Source of the DNA: Vibrio coralliirubri
GTDB lineage: Bacteria; Pseudomonadota; Gammaproteobacteria; Enterobacterales; Vibrionaceae
Assembly: GCF_024347375.1 (NCBI RefSeq)
Contig: NZ_AP025470.1
Coordinates: forward strand, 1,178,001-1,242,000
DNA length: 64,000 nucleotides
Reading direction: 5' to 3'
Shown here: piece after piece, positions 41,083 to 50,662 of the stretch
Numbering within the stretch: the first letter of the stretch is position 1
How the letters are laid out: each line of letters starts with the position of its first letter
Program-made: the position numbers and the translations under genes
Notes under the pieces: generated by a model
What the model saw: the letters and a program-made list of their open reading frames with translations, nothing else
Database searches by the model: none
Told to the model about the DNA's origin: nothing

Positions 41083-42624
41083 TTATAGCCAAGCTTTTAG
41101 GCCATATTGACTTTCTAGCATACCAACTGCAAGCATTGCTACTAGACAGATAACTAAAACGCCAACTGGGATAACAATCTTATCTACAAATGATAGACGC
41201 TTCGCACGCTCTTTATCACCAATTAGACCGTTATTATCTAGAAGCATAGTCAGTGCCCATGCTAATACTGGGTTAACAACCGCTGAACCGAAGATACAGA
41301 TACCAGCCGCTTGAGAATCTTTAGAATCCTTAACCATTTGCATACCCGCTTCAAGTAGAGGTAGAGATACACCTACAAGTAGCGCAACACGCATCACTGG
41401 TGGCCATACTGCTACGTCCATTGGGAAACCAAGAATTGCAACAATAATACATAGAGAACCAAGCAAGATTGCGCCACCAGGAATTGGACGTTTCGCGATT
41501 GCTGCTGGGATCATGTACGTACCCCAAGAAGATGTGATGTTACCACCACCAACTGCAGTACCCACCATCTGACGAACAGAACACATAGTCATTGTGTCAT
41601 CTACGTCCATTAGTACTTTTTCAGAACGTTTAGGGTAGTTAAGTTCTTGGAAGATACGGTGACCTAGGAAGTCAGGTGACCACATTGCTACAGCAAGGAT
41701 TGCAAATGGTAGAGATGCAATGAAGTGTTCAACGTTTGGCAAGCCAAGCATCCAACCTTCAGAAGTAGAACCCCACCAGTAAACTGGGTTTAGGTTTGGA
41801 ATACCCATTTCAGTTTCGAATACGATATCGAAGCCAGCACCTAATATTAATGCAATAGCAAGGCCTGTGAATGCACACACTGGGATAGCTAACCAACGCT
41901 TGTTCACTTTTGCTAGGAAAGCGTAGATAGCAATAGTAATAGCAAGAACGATTAAACCAACGTAACCCATGCTGCCCGCTTCAACAGTAGAAGATTGAAG
42001 ACCAACCGCCCATTCTTGAATCGAGTTGATTTGGCTCATGGTACCCGTTAGGCCTAAGAAGATAAGCAAGCCACCAGCGGTACCTTCAGAAGTAAGGTTA
42101 ACCAGCTTGGAGCCGCCTTTTAGGAAACTTAGGATTAGACCGAAGACACCGATAAGGATTGCCAATGCAAGAGGGTGAGCACCAGCTAGGGCGATGGTAC
42201 CAATAAGAGGAATCATTGGGCCGTGGTTACCGGCAAGGTTTGCTTTAGGGTTAAAGAAACCAGAAGCAAGGATACAGAACAGCAGTGCAGGGATAAGCAT
42301 TTCTACACGAGCGACTTCAATCGCAAACTCTTTACCAAGGTTTACGTGATCCCAAGCTTGAGTTAGGCCATCAGCCCAAGACATCATTACTGCAGAGTAC
42401 ATCGCGATGATACCAATGGTACCAGCAAGTGCAGGAACAAGGTCTTCAAGTTCAAAGCGGAAGTCACGACCTGGAAGGTTAAGACCGAAGCGGCGAGGCT
42501 TCATGATTTGCAGCTCGTGATCTAGATAATCTGAGCGGCTCTCAAATTCAGAAGCAGGGCGGTGTAGCTCTTTATAGCTTTTCTCTTCTACTTCAGAGTT
42601 CGCATTGTTCACAACGTCTGACAT
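41083..42624 (-). CDS. DUF3360 family membrane protein, putative anion/solute permease
   Basis: A 513-residue protein with about 12 membrane segments after a hydrophilic N-terminal 70 residues (RPASEFESRSDYLDHELQIM). It contains repeated motifs of the SulP/NCS2 fold (NLAGNHGPMIPLIGTIALAG; GGGNITSSWGTYMIPAAIAK). The family is annotated in vibrios as DUF3360. Its place directly before pflB, and the candidate FNR site 200 bp upstream, suggest a role in anaerobic metabolism, perhaps export of an organic anion such as formate, which focA does elsewhere. That role is inference. Confidence 0.72.
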   Translation of the reverse strand: MSDVVNNANSEVEEKSYKELHRPASEFESRSDYLDHELQIMKPRRFGLNLPGRDFRFELEDLVPALAGTIGIIAMYSAVMMSWADGLTQAWDHVNLGKEFAIEVARVEMLIPALLFCILASGFFNPKANLAGNHGPMIPLIGTIALAGAHPLALAILIGVFGLILSFLKGGSKLVNLTSEGTAGGLLIFLGLTGTMSQINSIQEWAVGLQSSTVEAGSMGYVGLIVLAITIAIYAFLAKVNKRWLAIPVCAFTGLAIALILGAGFDIVFETEMGIPNLNPVYWWGSTSEGWMLGLPNVEHFIASLPFAILAVAMWSPDFLGHRIFQELNYPKRSEKVLMDVDDTMTMCSVRQMVGTAVGGGNITSSWGTYMIPAAIAKRPIPGGAILLGSLCIIVAILGFPMDVAVWPPVMRVALLVGVSLPLLEAGMQMVKDSKDSQAAGICIFGSAVVNPVLAWALTMLLDNNGLIGDKERAKRLSFVDKIVIPVGVLVICLVAMLAVGMLESQYGLKAWL

Positions 42625-43415
42625 AGATTCCTCATATTTTATGTTAGTAATTCTAAAATTGAATTCTATAAGTTCGCGTAATTGCGTTATTTCTTAGTTA
42701 TAACTCATTAACATTATGTTGCACGATTTTGATGTGCTTTATGCAGCTAAGTTAAAAGAAATGTTTGGCATTTTTAATGCCTTATTCTTTGCTGGGGAGT
42801 CTAACAAGCTTACCCTTTAGGGTGATTGATCTTGATCACTTTATGAGTGTATGTGAAAGAAAGCTACAAAACGCAGCGATTCATTAACTTCCCATTGATG
42901 AATCGTGTAATTAGTTTTCACAAACTGTCGTTTTCTTATCTTCTCCGAGCCTTTACCGCTATGGCATTGGCTGAATGCTTTATGTTTACTGAGTTATCTC
43001 ACTATTACTCGCTTGTCCCACGCTCTGAGTAAAATACTTACAATGTAATAACCTTAAAATAATTGTGCCTTATGGTGAGGTTGGTGTGCTGAATGCGTGC
43101 GCTATATTTTGTCGACAGTAATGTTTATAAGTTCACAAAACGTGTTTTTCTTGTGAGACATCCAGCTACGAGAATCTCATTTTGATTAACTTTATTTAAA
43201 CAATGTAAGGGGTGTAATTACAGCTTATTGATAGAACCCATTCATTAAATTGAGGCGAAAACGCTACCTTTTGCATAATAAGTCAGAGTGAATCGCTATT
43301 TATTCCAAATTATTAGGTTAATAATTTGTTGCATGTTATTCCGTGTGGTGCTAGTTTGTATCGCATGAAAAGGTCGGAGTACCTTGCATTTTCACAAACT
43401 TGGGAGAGAAAGCGC
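42625..43415. other. Long divergent control region
   Basis: 790 bp without a supported gene. It holds the promoters of the leftward permease and of the rightward amino-acid transporter operon, plus the FNR-like site. A 61-codon frame at 42847 has no homology and no ribosome-binding site. Confidence 0.5.
42826..42839. promoter_or_regulatory. FNR-like site
   Basis: TTGATCTTGATCAC matches the FNR consensus TTGAT-N4-ATCAA at 9 of 10 defined positions. It lies 202 bp upstream of the permease start. Confidence 0.55.
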
Positions 43416-44186
43416 ATGAAAGATGTACCAGCGCTGGACATAAAGGATCTACACAAAACGTTTGGTCAAAATGAAGTTTTAAAGGGAATTTCACTTTCTG
43501 CGCATAAAGGCGATGTAGTATCGATTATCGGATCTTCAGGGTCGGGTAAAAGTACTTTCCTTAGATGTATCAACCTTTTAGAGACACCTACCGCAGGCGA
43601 GATTTGGGTTAATGGCGAATTAATTCAAATGAAAAACAACCGCCAAGGTGTTTCTGTTCCTGCCAATGAAAAACAAGTACAGCGAATCCGTTCTCGTCTG
43701 GCGATGGTTTTTCAGGGTTTCAATCTGTGGTCTCACCTGACCGTTCTCGAAAATGTTATCGAAGCGCCTGTTCACGTCTTGGGCGTACCTAAAGCACAAG
43801 CGATTGAAAATGCAGAGTTACTACTGAAGAAAGTAGGACTGTATGAGCGTAAAGATTACTACCCGGGCCATTTGTCTGGCGGCCAACAACAGCGTGCTGC
43901 GATTGCGCGAGCGCTAGCGGTTGATCCTGAAGTTATGCTGTTTGATGAACCTACATCGGCATTAGACCCTGAGTTAGTAGGCGAAGTGCTTGGTGTAATG
44001 CGCGATCTAGCAGAAGAGGGAAGAACCATGCTTGTGGTAACTCACGAAATGGCTTTTGCTCGTGACGTATCTAACCATGTGATGTTCTTGCATCAAGGTC
44101 TAGTGGAAGAGCAGGGCGATCCAGCTAAACTGTTTACGGAACCTGAATCTGAGCGTTTACAACAATTTATCTCATCGATTTACTAA
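43416..44186 (+). CDS. Amino-acid ABC transporter, ATP-binding subunit (HisP/ArtP type)
   Basis: A 256-residue ABC ATPase. Walker A GSSGSGKST, Q-loop in MVFQGFNLWSHLTVLEN, signature LSGGQQQR, Walker B VMLFDEPTSALD, switch His in VVTHEMAFARD. The insert EIWVNGELIQMKNNRQGVSV is that of HisP-type polar amino-acid transporters. Start at 43416 (GAGAGAAAG upstream); upstream in-frame codons lack homology. First gene of a four-gene rightward operon for basic amino acids (arginine/lysine/ornithine/histidine class). Confidence 0.93.
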   Translation: MKDVPALDIKDLHKTFGQNEVLKGISLSAHKGDVVSIIGSSGSGKSTFLRCINLLETPTAGEIWVNGELIQMKNNRQGVSVPANEKQVQRIRSRLAMVFQGFNLWSHLTVLENVIEAPVHVLGVPKAQAIENAELLLKKVGLYERKDYYPGHLSGGQQQRAAIARALAVDPEVMLFDEPTSALDPELVGEVLGVMRDLAEEGRTMLVVTHEMAFARDVSNHVMFLHQGLVEEQGDPAKLFTEPESERLQQFISSIY

Positions 44187-44322
44187 TCAGAATTGAAATG
44201 CCGTTGCCAAGGTAAACAGCGACGGTGTGAACAATAAAACACAACAAGTAAGTTAATAAGTAACAACAAACACAATATTAAAACTAGCAAAACATAAAAA
44301 CCTAAATCACAGGAGTAGGGAT

Positions 44323-45093
44323 ATGAAAAAGTGGTTATTAGTCGCGGCACTTGCTGCAACTGCTGCAACGGGCGTAGCTCAAGCAAAAGAATGGAAAACA
44401 GTACGTTTCGGTATTGAAGGTGCTTACCCTCCATTTAGCTGGACAGAAGCTGACGGTTCACTGAAAGGCTTCGATGTCGATATGGCTAACGCGCTTTGTA
44501 CTGAAATGCAGGTGCAGTGTAAGATCGTTGCACAAGATTGGGATGGTATTATTCCTTCTCTACTTGCTCGTAAATATGATGCGATCATCGCGGCAATGTC
44601 TATCACGGAAGAGCGTAAGAAAAAGATCGACTTCACTGGTAAATACGCTCTTATCCCAAACAATTTCATCGCTAAGAAAGGTGCAGACCTTAACTTTGAT
44701 GATCTAAGTGGTAAAAAGATTGCCGTTCAACGTGCAACAACGCACGATAAGTACCTAACAGACAACTACGGCGACACTGTAGAAATCGTTCGTTACGGTT
44801 CATTCGATGAAGCTTACCTTGATCTAGCTAACGGTCGTGTTGCTGCCGTACTGGGTGATGCATCTGCTCTAGAAGAAGGCGTACTAAACAAAGCTGGTGG
44901 CGAAGACTACGAGTTTGTTGGTCCATCACTAACAGATCCTAAGTGGTTCGGTGAAGGTTTTGGTATTGCTCTACGTAAGCAAGACAAAGATCTGACTAAG
45001 CAATTAGATGCTGCAATCCTTTCACTACGTGAAAAAGGCATCTACCAAGAGATCGCTGCTAAATACTTCAACTACGACGTATACGGTGAGTAA
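44323..45093 (+). CDS. Periplasmic basic amino-acid binding protein
   Basis: A 256-residue SBP_bac_3 protein with signal peptide (MKKWLLVAALAATAATGVAQA). Lobe motifs: RFGIEGAYPPFSWTEADGSL, FDVDMANALC, KYDAIIAAMSITEERKKKID and KWFGEGFGIALRKQD, as in HisJ/ArgT/ArtJ. Likely ligand arginine, ornithine, lysine or histidine. Two cysteines near residue 62-69 (ALCTEMQVQCK) match the conserved disulfide of these proteins. AGGAG lies upstream. Partners: HisP-type ATPase and two permeases. Confidence 0.93.
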   Translation: MKKWLLVAALAATAATGVAQAKEWKTVRFGIEGAYPPFSWTEADGSLKGFDVDMANALCTEMQVQCKIVAQDWDGIIPSLLARKYDAIIAAMSITEERKKKIDFTGKYALIPNNFIAKKGADLNFDDLSGKKIAVQRATTHDKYLTDNYGDTVEIVRYGSFDEAYLDLANGRVAAVLGDASALEEGVLNKAGGEDYEFVGPSLTDPKWFGEGFGIALRKQDKDLTKQLDAAILSLREKGIYQEIAAKYFNYDVYGE

Positions 45094-45172
45094 TCTCTAG
45101 CATCACTTCTTAAGGGAGAGGTTCTCCTCTCCCTGTCTTACCAACTTTTTCGCAGTTCTGTTGGAATTCATT

Positions 45173-45913
45173 ATGTTTGATTTACAAGGATATGAAGCGT
45201 CGATCCTGAAAGGGGCGGTGCTCACAATCGAAGTTGCCTTGCTGTCGCTAATTTTAGCTATGGTTCTTGGTATGCTAGGTGCCTTAGCAAAACTAGCGCC
45301 TTATCGCTGGGCTCGTGCTATCGCAACCCTCTACACAACCGTTATTCGAGGCATTCCTGATCTCGTCTTGATGATGCTGATTTTCTTTGGTGGACAAATC
45401 CTTTTAAACAACAGTTTGTATTCCATCAATGAGTGGCTCAATGAGTGGTTCACATCAAGTGATCCTAACCACGAATGGACCGCTTACTTACCTGATTATA
45501 TTGATGTCAGTCCATTTGTTGCTGGTGTCTTAACCATTGGATTCATCTTTGGCGCCTACATGGCTGAAACCTTCCGTGGTGCGATCATGGCGGTTGATAG
45601 CGGTGAAATGGAAGCAGCAAAGGCCTATGGCATGGGGCCTGTTCTAGCGTTCCGTCGTATTCTATTACCGCAAATGATTCGTCACGCACTGCCGGGTTTT
45701 GGTAACAACTGGTTGGTTTTACTTAAAACTACCGCGCTGGTTTCCATTATTGGCCTAGAAGATATGGTGCGTGTTAGCGCACTGGCAGCGGGTTCAACCA
45801 AAATGCCATTTACCTTCTATATGACAGTGGCGATTATCTTCTTATTCTTCACCAGTGTTTCGACGGGCTTACTTAAGCTGGTTGAACGTAAATTCAGTAT
45901 CCACGCGAGGTAG
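45173..45913 (+). CDS. Amino-acid ABC transporter permease, HisQ type
   Basis: A 246-residue inner-membrane permease with five or so helices and the EAA loop ...GEMEAAKAYGMGPVLAFRRI. N-terminus MFDLQGYEASILKGAVLTIE. I take the ATG at 45173; a TTG-type start 4 codons earlier is less likely. It forms a heterodimer with the next gene; its stop is 2 bp from that start. Confidence 0.92.
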   Translation: MFDLQGYEASILKGAVLTIEVALLSLILAMVLGMLGALAKLAPYRWARAIATLYTTVIRGIPDLVLMMLIFFGGQILLNNSLYSINEWLNEWFTSSDPNHEWTAYLPDYIDVSPFVAGVLTIGFIFGAYMAETFRGAIMAVDSGEMEAAKAYGMGPVLAFRRILLPQMIRHALPGFGNNWLVLLKTTALVSIIGLEDMVRVSALAAGSTKMPFTFYMTVAIIFLFFTSVSTGLLKLVERKFSIHAR

Positions 45914-45915
45914 TT

Positions 45916-46593
45916 ATGGACTTTTCATTGATAATTGAAAGCCTGCCGATTTACCTTGGTGGTTTGTGGACAACGGCTTGGATGGTTTGTGTCGCTTTGA
46001 TTATTGGCTTATTCGTAGCCATACCATTAGCGATCGCTCGTAATAGCCCAAATATGCTGATTAATGCTCCGGCTTGGTCATTCATCTATTTCTTCCGTGG
46101 TACGCCATTACTGGTTCAGCTGTACCTGATTTACTACGGTATGGATCAGTTCTTCCCAGTAAAAGACACACTATGGGAAAACGCTTGGTTCTGTGCTTTG
46201 GTGGCATTCATTCTTAACACGTCAGCTTATACTGCAGAAATCATTCGTGGTGCGATTAACGGCTTACCGAAAGGTGAAGTTGAAGCAGCAAAAGCTTACG
46301 GCATGAGTACACCGAAGACTTACCGTCGTATCATTTTGCCAAGCGCTTTACGTCGCGCACTGCCGGCTTACAGTAATGAAGTCATCTTTATGCTTCACGG
46401 TTCAGCCGTTGCGGGTATCGTAACCATTATGGATCTGACAGGGGCAGCGCGTCTGGTTAACTCACGTTACTACGCTCCATTCGAGTCTTTCTTAACAGCA
46501 GGTCTGTTCTACATGGCGTTAACGTTCATCATCATCGCGATTTTCAAATTCGCAGAGAAACGTTTCCTTGCTTACCTAAGACCCCTTAGCTAA
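45916..46593 (+). CDS. Amino-acid ABC transporter permease, HisM type
   Basis: A 225-residue inner-membrane permease, EAA loop GEVEAAKAYGMSTPKTYRRI, typical start MDFSLIIESLPIYLGGLWTT. Last gene of the operon, followed by a strong terminator. Together with the genes at 43416-45913 it makes a complete importer. Confidence 0.93.
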   Translation: MDFSLIIESLPIYLGGLWTTAWMVCVALIIGLFVAIPLAIARNSPNMLINAPAWSFIYFFRGTPLLVQLYLIYYGMDQFFPVKDTLWENAWFCALVAFILNTSAYTAEIIRGAINGLPKGEVEAAKAYGMSTPKTYRRIILPSALRRALPAYSNEVIFMLHGSAVAGIVTIMDLTGAARLVNSRYYAPFESFLTAGLFYMALTFIIIAIFKFAEKRFLAYLRPLS

Positions 46594-46619
46594 TTGCATG
46601 GTATCCATATAGTTAACAA

Positions 46620-46648
46620 AACGGCGCTCATTGAGCGCCGTTTTTTGT
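46620..46648 (+). terminator. Terminator of the ABC operon
   Basis: AACGGCGCTCA-T-TGAGCGCCGTT with six Ts. Confidence 0.95.
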
Positions 46649-46810
46649 ATCACAAGAAAACTCAGTGATGGCTTTGGATAGGTTCACCTTGGAGAGCTAT
46701 CGATTTTTCAAAACAGTTAACTTGCTTCAAATTGTGCTTACACATTCATTAGAATAATTGCTTTAGATTTAACTATAGATAGACTCGGCGAAATTTTGTT
46801 GTATGGAATA

Positions 46811-49651
46811 ATGATGAAAAAGAGTAACTTACTATCCAATTTGGTTCTTTGTGTTATCGCCCTATCACTTTTAGGATGCGGAGGTGGTAGCGGCGGTGAA
46901 AGTGCCCAAACTGGTTCTGGTGGTTCTGGTGGTTCTGGTGGTTCTGGTGGTTCTGGTGGGGAAGGGGGCGGAGGTGACGGAAGCGGTGACCCTGATATTA
47001 CTCCTACTCCACAAACAGCAGTACAAAAGGCATTGTCCACGGGCGATGCCTCGTATGTAACTGACTCTAATGAATTTATTGAAGCTAGCCAAGCTTTAGT
47101 GGCTCGATACAACTCGGATTACAATCTGATTAAACAAGCTATATCTCAAAACTCAGATGGGGAGCCGTTACGCAATCTTCATTGGGATCCAACCCATGAC
47201 ACAGCAATTATCTTACCTACCTATGGCTTTAATGATGTCATCTTAAAAACTAATAAAGCGATGATTGATGGATATGATGATCAAGAGTTAGTGATAGGTA
47301 TTGCTGGTTATACATCAGACAACAGTCGCTATGCAGCATTAGCGAGTAACCCTTTTAGAACGAAGCAACGTTTCCCTGATTCTGTTAATGAAGAGATGAA
47401 CACTTGGCTGAAGAATTTGGTGACTTGGGTTTCGGGTACTGATGCGCCCCAGAATGTCGTGTTAGCTCAGCTTGATCAGTCTCATTACTTTCCTGATGAC
47501 CAAGCGACACGAAACTGGTTAACCGACAATGTTAACGCTTCTATGGTTATCAACGCTGACAATACTTGTGATGGCAGTAAATTAAGCCAATGTCTTGAAG
47601 CCAATAACCCTGACTTGCTAGTTTTGTCTCAAAAGTTAAATGATGGCGATGAGATTGAAGATGTGATTTTAGGGTTACGCTTGGCGTTCAGTAAAAATAT
47701 TCCAGTGTTATACCTACATCTTGATGGTGGTATGACGGACTTAGGTAACGCACTATTTGCAGAAATGCATATGACGTATGTTGGCGATAACTATTGGCGC
47801 AAGCTAGGTTTGTTGAACTGGGATTCTACACAACTGATTGATCAAATACCGGATAATATTGTCCAACAGCAAGCGCTTTTACAGAGATTGAAAGACAACA
47901 GTTTTACCGTCGATCTGAATTCGTGTGAGGATAAATCTTGCCCTGACGATTCCAACATGAATGAAGAGTTCTATACTGCGGCGAATAGTATTCGTTCACA
48001 TTTAACGACTCTTGATAGTAAAAAAATTGATCTGTTTGCAACCGATGATTATGAATATGAAAAGCTGTTACTGTTACTCGCGGATCATTATCGCCAAGAT
48101 GTCCAGTACCCTACGGGTAAAGGCGTAACTGAGAGAATCGAGTTTCTTCGTTCTTACTATAGTGATTACGTCGCATACAACAGCCGTTTGTATAATGCGG
48201 CACAACCAAGCTTGGGTAATTTTAGCACCAAGACCTTTGAGGATGTCTCTCTAGTTAGCCAAAATATAACCCTAGAATCTAAGAGAAACTTCCGTTCGGC
48301 AGGCGTGTATGCTTTGCCTGGTAAGACGATCAAAGTGACTCGTTTGGACAGCAATGCAGTAGCGACATCGATAGCATTTAATACGCTACGTAGTGGAGCG
48401 ACACACGAGTTTTCAGGCAATGACGGTTACGCTCGGCCGAAATTTTTAACCTCGGTAACCTATCCAGTGAAACCAGGAGATACGATTTATCTCACTTCAG
48501 CCTATGGTGGAACATTACAGGTTCATTTTGATACCAATGATATTGATGTGGAGTTGCGTTTTGAAAATGTTGCTCAACACCCGGTTTGGCGAAGTGAAGC
48601 GGACAACGATAGTTTTGTGGCACAGCTTGAAGAAGGAAAGTTTGACTGGGCAGAACTGGTAACACCTGGATTTGAAGTCCACTCTAAACTAGACAAAATG
48701 AAAGAGTCTATCAGTGCTGCTGACTGGGTTCAGCCTCATGATATGGCTCTCGCCACAGAGCGTTATGTACATAACTTTCCTCATGCACTTGCAGGCTTTA
48801 AAGGGCCGGGTATTGATGAAATTGCTGAAATACACCAATACGGGGAAGACAAGGGCTGGGAAATTGCGACCATTGATATTGTAAAGCATATGAACGCAGA
48901 CCAAGCTAACTGTGGCTATGGTTGTTCAGGAAACCCGTATGATGCCTACTGGTCGTTTCATCCATTAGGGCATGGTGATCTTCACGAGTTAGGGCATGGC
49001 TTAGAGCGTGGTCGATTTAGGTTTAGCGGTTGGGATGGGCACTCTACAACGAACTACTATTCGTATTTTAGTAAATCAAAATATTATAAAGACACAGGAA
49101 AAGCATCGTCTTGCCAAGGCTTAGATTTTAAAGGGCAGTATGAAGTTTTGCAGCAGAGCCGATCTCAACCTGACCCAAATGCTTTTATGGCAGCTCAGAA
49201 TCAAACGGGTTGGAGTTGGGGAGCACGCATCTACATTCAAATGATGATGTTAGCTCAAGAGCAAGGCGTATTAGATTATGGCTGGCATATGTTAGGACGA
49301 TTACACTTGATTGAACGTGAGTTTAATCGTTTGAAGTCGAGTGATGACTTGTGGGCCGCACATAGGCAAACCATTGGCTTTGACAGCTATACAAGAGATG
49401 ATGCAAATCAGATCACGAACGACGATTGGCTGTTGGTTGCGCTGAGTTATGTCAACGAGCGCGATATGCGGAATTATCTAGATATGTGGGGCTTTAGTTT
49501 TACGGACAAAGCCAAACAACAAGTCGTGACACTGAATTTGCCACCAATGCCACTAACGTACTTCGCGAGCTCAAACCAAGGTTATTGTGTCGATGAGTTT
49601 GCCACAGCACCTATTAGTGTTGATGGGACAACCCCTTGGCCAATCAACTAA
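46811..49651 (+). CDS. ImpA-type zinc metallopeptidase lipoprotein
   Basis: A roughly 946-residue protein with a lipobox (LCVIALSLLGC), then a low-complexity Gly/Ser linker (GGSGGSGGSGG), a long N-terminal region and a C-terminal metallopeptidase domain. The zinc motif is HELGHGLERGR (residue about 725), with an earlier HPLGHGDLH. The C-terminal order (FKGPGIDEIAEIHQYGEDKG, GWSWGARIYIQMMMLA) is that of ImpA and related M60-like/M88 enzymes, which cut glycoproteins (mucin-like O-glycosylated substrates) outside the cell. Start is at one of two adjacent ATGs (46811, 46814). Single-gene unit with terminator. The substrate is inferred from family members only. Confidence 0.85.
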   Translation: MMKKSNLLSNLVLCVIALSLLGCGGGSGGESAQTGSGGSGGSGGSGGSGGEGGGGDGSGDPDITPTPQTAVQKALSTGDASYVTDSNEFIEASQALVARYNSDYNLIKQAISQNSDGEPLRNLHWDPTHDTAIILPTYGFNDVILKTNKAMIDGYDDQELVIGIAGYTSDNSRYAALASNPFRTKQRFPDSVNEEMNTWLKNLVTWVSGTDAPQNVVLAQLDQSHYFPDDQATRNWLTDNVNASMVINADNTCDGSKLSQCLEANNPDLLVLSQKLNDGDEIEDVILGLRLAFSKNIPVLYLHLDGGMTDLGNALFAEMHMTYVGDNYWRKLGLLNWDSTQLIDQIPDNIVQQQALLQRLKDNSFTVDLNSCEDKSCPDDSNMNEEFYTAANSIRSHLTTLDSKKIDLFATDDYEYEKLLLLLADHYRQDVQYPTGKGVTERIEFLRSYYSDYVAYNSRLYNAAQPSLGNFSTKTFEDVSLVSQNITLESKRNFRSAGVYALPGKTIKVTRLDSNAVATSIAFNTLRSGATHEFSGNDGYARPKFLTSVTYPVKPGDTIYLTSAYGGTLQVHFDTNDIDVELRFENVAQHPVWRSEADNDSFVAQLEEGKFDWAELVTPGFEVHSKLDKMKESISAADWVQPHDMALATERYVHNFPHALAGFKGPGIDEIAEIHQYGEDKGWEIATIDIVKHMNADQANCGYGCSGNPYDAYWSFHPLGHGDLHELGHGLERGRFRFSGWDGHSTTNYYSYFSKSKYYKDTGKASSCQGLDFKGQYEVLQQSRSQPDPNAFMAAQNQTGWSWGARIYIQMMMLAQEQGVLDYGWHMLGRLHLIEREFNRLKSSDDLWAAHRQTIGFDSYTRDDANQITNDDWLLVALSYVNERDMRNYLDMWGFSFTDKAKQQVVTLNLPPMPLTYFASSNQGYCVDEFATAPISVDGTTPWPIN
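46913..46958 (+). repeat. 9-bp tandem repeat coding for Gly-Gly-Ser
   Basis: Five near-perfect GGTTCTGGT units in the linker of the metallopeptidase. Because the unit is a multiple of three, changes in copy number alter linker length, not frame. Confidence 0.9.
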
Positions 49652-49664
49652 TCTAAAAATAAAT

Positions 49665-49690
49665 AGGGAGCATGAGCTCCCTGTTTTCTA
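49665..49690 (+). terminator. Terminator between the metallopeptidase and xthA
   Basis: AGGGAG / CTCCCT around CATGAG, followed by GTTTTCTATTT. It may work on both converging genes. Confidence 0.65.
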
Positions 49691-50494
49691 TTTAAACGTC
49701 GACCAAATTGGAGCGTGGTCTGACGGTTTTTCAATGCCGCGTAGCTCGTAATCGATGCCAGCTTCAGTACACTTATCAGCAAGCTTTTGAGTCGCAAGGA
49801 CTACATCAATACGCAGGCCGCGGTTGTCCACGAAACCTTTTGAGCGGTAATCAAACCACGAGTATTGATCATTCACTTCAGGGTGCAGCAAGCGGAAGCT
49901 GTCTACAAAGCCCCAGTCCATCAATGCTTTCAACCATTCGCGCTCTTCTGGTTGGAAAGAACACTTACCTGTTTTTAACCAACGTTTCGCATTAGGTTCA
50001 CCAATGCCGATGTCTGCGTCGATAGGGCTGATATTAATGTCGCCCATCACAATCACTTGCTCATCTTTGTTGTGATAGTCGTTTAGGTAAGTCATTAAGT
50101 CTTTGTAGAACTGGCGTTTGTATGGGTATTTTGTTTCATGCTTGATGTTATCCCCTTGCGGGAAGTAGCCATTCAGCACCGTAACCTTTTCACCATTTTC
50201 ATCTTCAAACGTCGCCATGATCATGCGTTTTTGATGATCTTCATTATCTGTTGGGAAACCCTTCTGCACAGAGATAGGCTCTTGCTTGCACAACATTGCC
50301 ACACCGTAGTGGGCTTTTTGACCGTGGAAGTAAACCTTGTAGCCCATTGCTTCAACATCAGCAATTGGGAAGGCTTCATCGTGCACTTTTATCTCTTGCA
50401 GACCAATCACGTCGGGTTGGTGTTTGTCGATAATAGCTTGCAGTTGGTGAAGGCGGGCTCTAAGGCCGTTGATGTTGAAGCTAATTACTTTCAT
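49688..50494 (-). CDS. xthA: Exonuclease III
   Basis: A 268-residue apurinic/apyrimidinic endonuclease and 3'-5' exonuclease of base excision repair. Mg2+ ligand E34 in [10 protein letters not shown], the catalytic Asp/Asn in [13 protein letters not shown], and the SDHAP box near the C-terminus. Length equals E. coli XthA. Leftward, single gene, cytoplasmic. No sigma-S-type promoter could be judged. Confidence 0.96.
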   Translation of the reverse strand: MKVISFNINGLRARLHQLQAIIDKHQPDVIGLQEIKVHDEAFPIADVEAMGYKVYFHGQKAHYGVAMLCKQEPISVQKGFPTDNEDHQKRMIMATFEDENGEKVTVLNGYFPQGDNIKHETKYPYKRQFYKDLMTYLNDYHNKDEQVIVMGDINISPIDADIGIGEPNAKRWLKTGKCSFQPEEREWLKALMDWGFVDSFRLLHPEVNDQYSWFDYRSKGFVDNRGLRIDVVLATQKLADKCTEAGIDYELRGIEKPSDHAPIWSTFK

Positions 50495-50596
50495 TTGTTT
50501 TTATACCTCTCGTAAACCTTTGTACTGCTTGTCTTTAAAGGTTTTTGATTTGGTGGATTTCATGGTTCATCGTATTTAACCATGCTTGATAATTTC

Positions 50597-50626
50597 TGTC
50601 GCCACTTTGTAGAGACAAAATGGCGA
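50597..50626. other. Stem-loop between ptrB and xthA
   Basis: GTCGCCA-C-TTTGT / ACAAA-A-TGGCGAC around AGAG: a 12-bp stem with one internal mismatch. No T run; perhaps a Rho-independent remnant or mRNA-stabilising structure at the ptrB 3' end. Confidence 0.5.
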
Positions 50627-50662
50627 CATTAAATGATGTGAATACTTACAGTTACGCAGAAT

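Noticed and set aside
43200..43330. ArgR box upstream of the amino-acid transporter operon
   Set aside because: Several ATTCA/TGAAT halves occur, but none with the correct 18-bp palindromic spacing.
46871..47092. Leftward frame rich in Thr-Arg repeats
   Set aside because: It is the antisense of the Gly-Ser repeat in the metallopeptidase gene.
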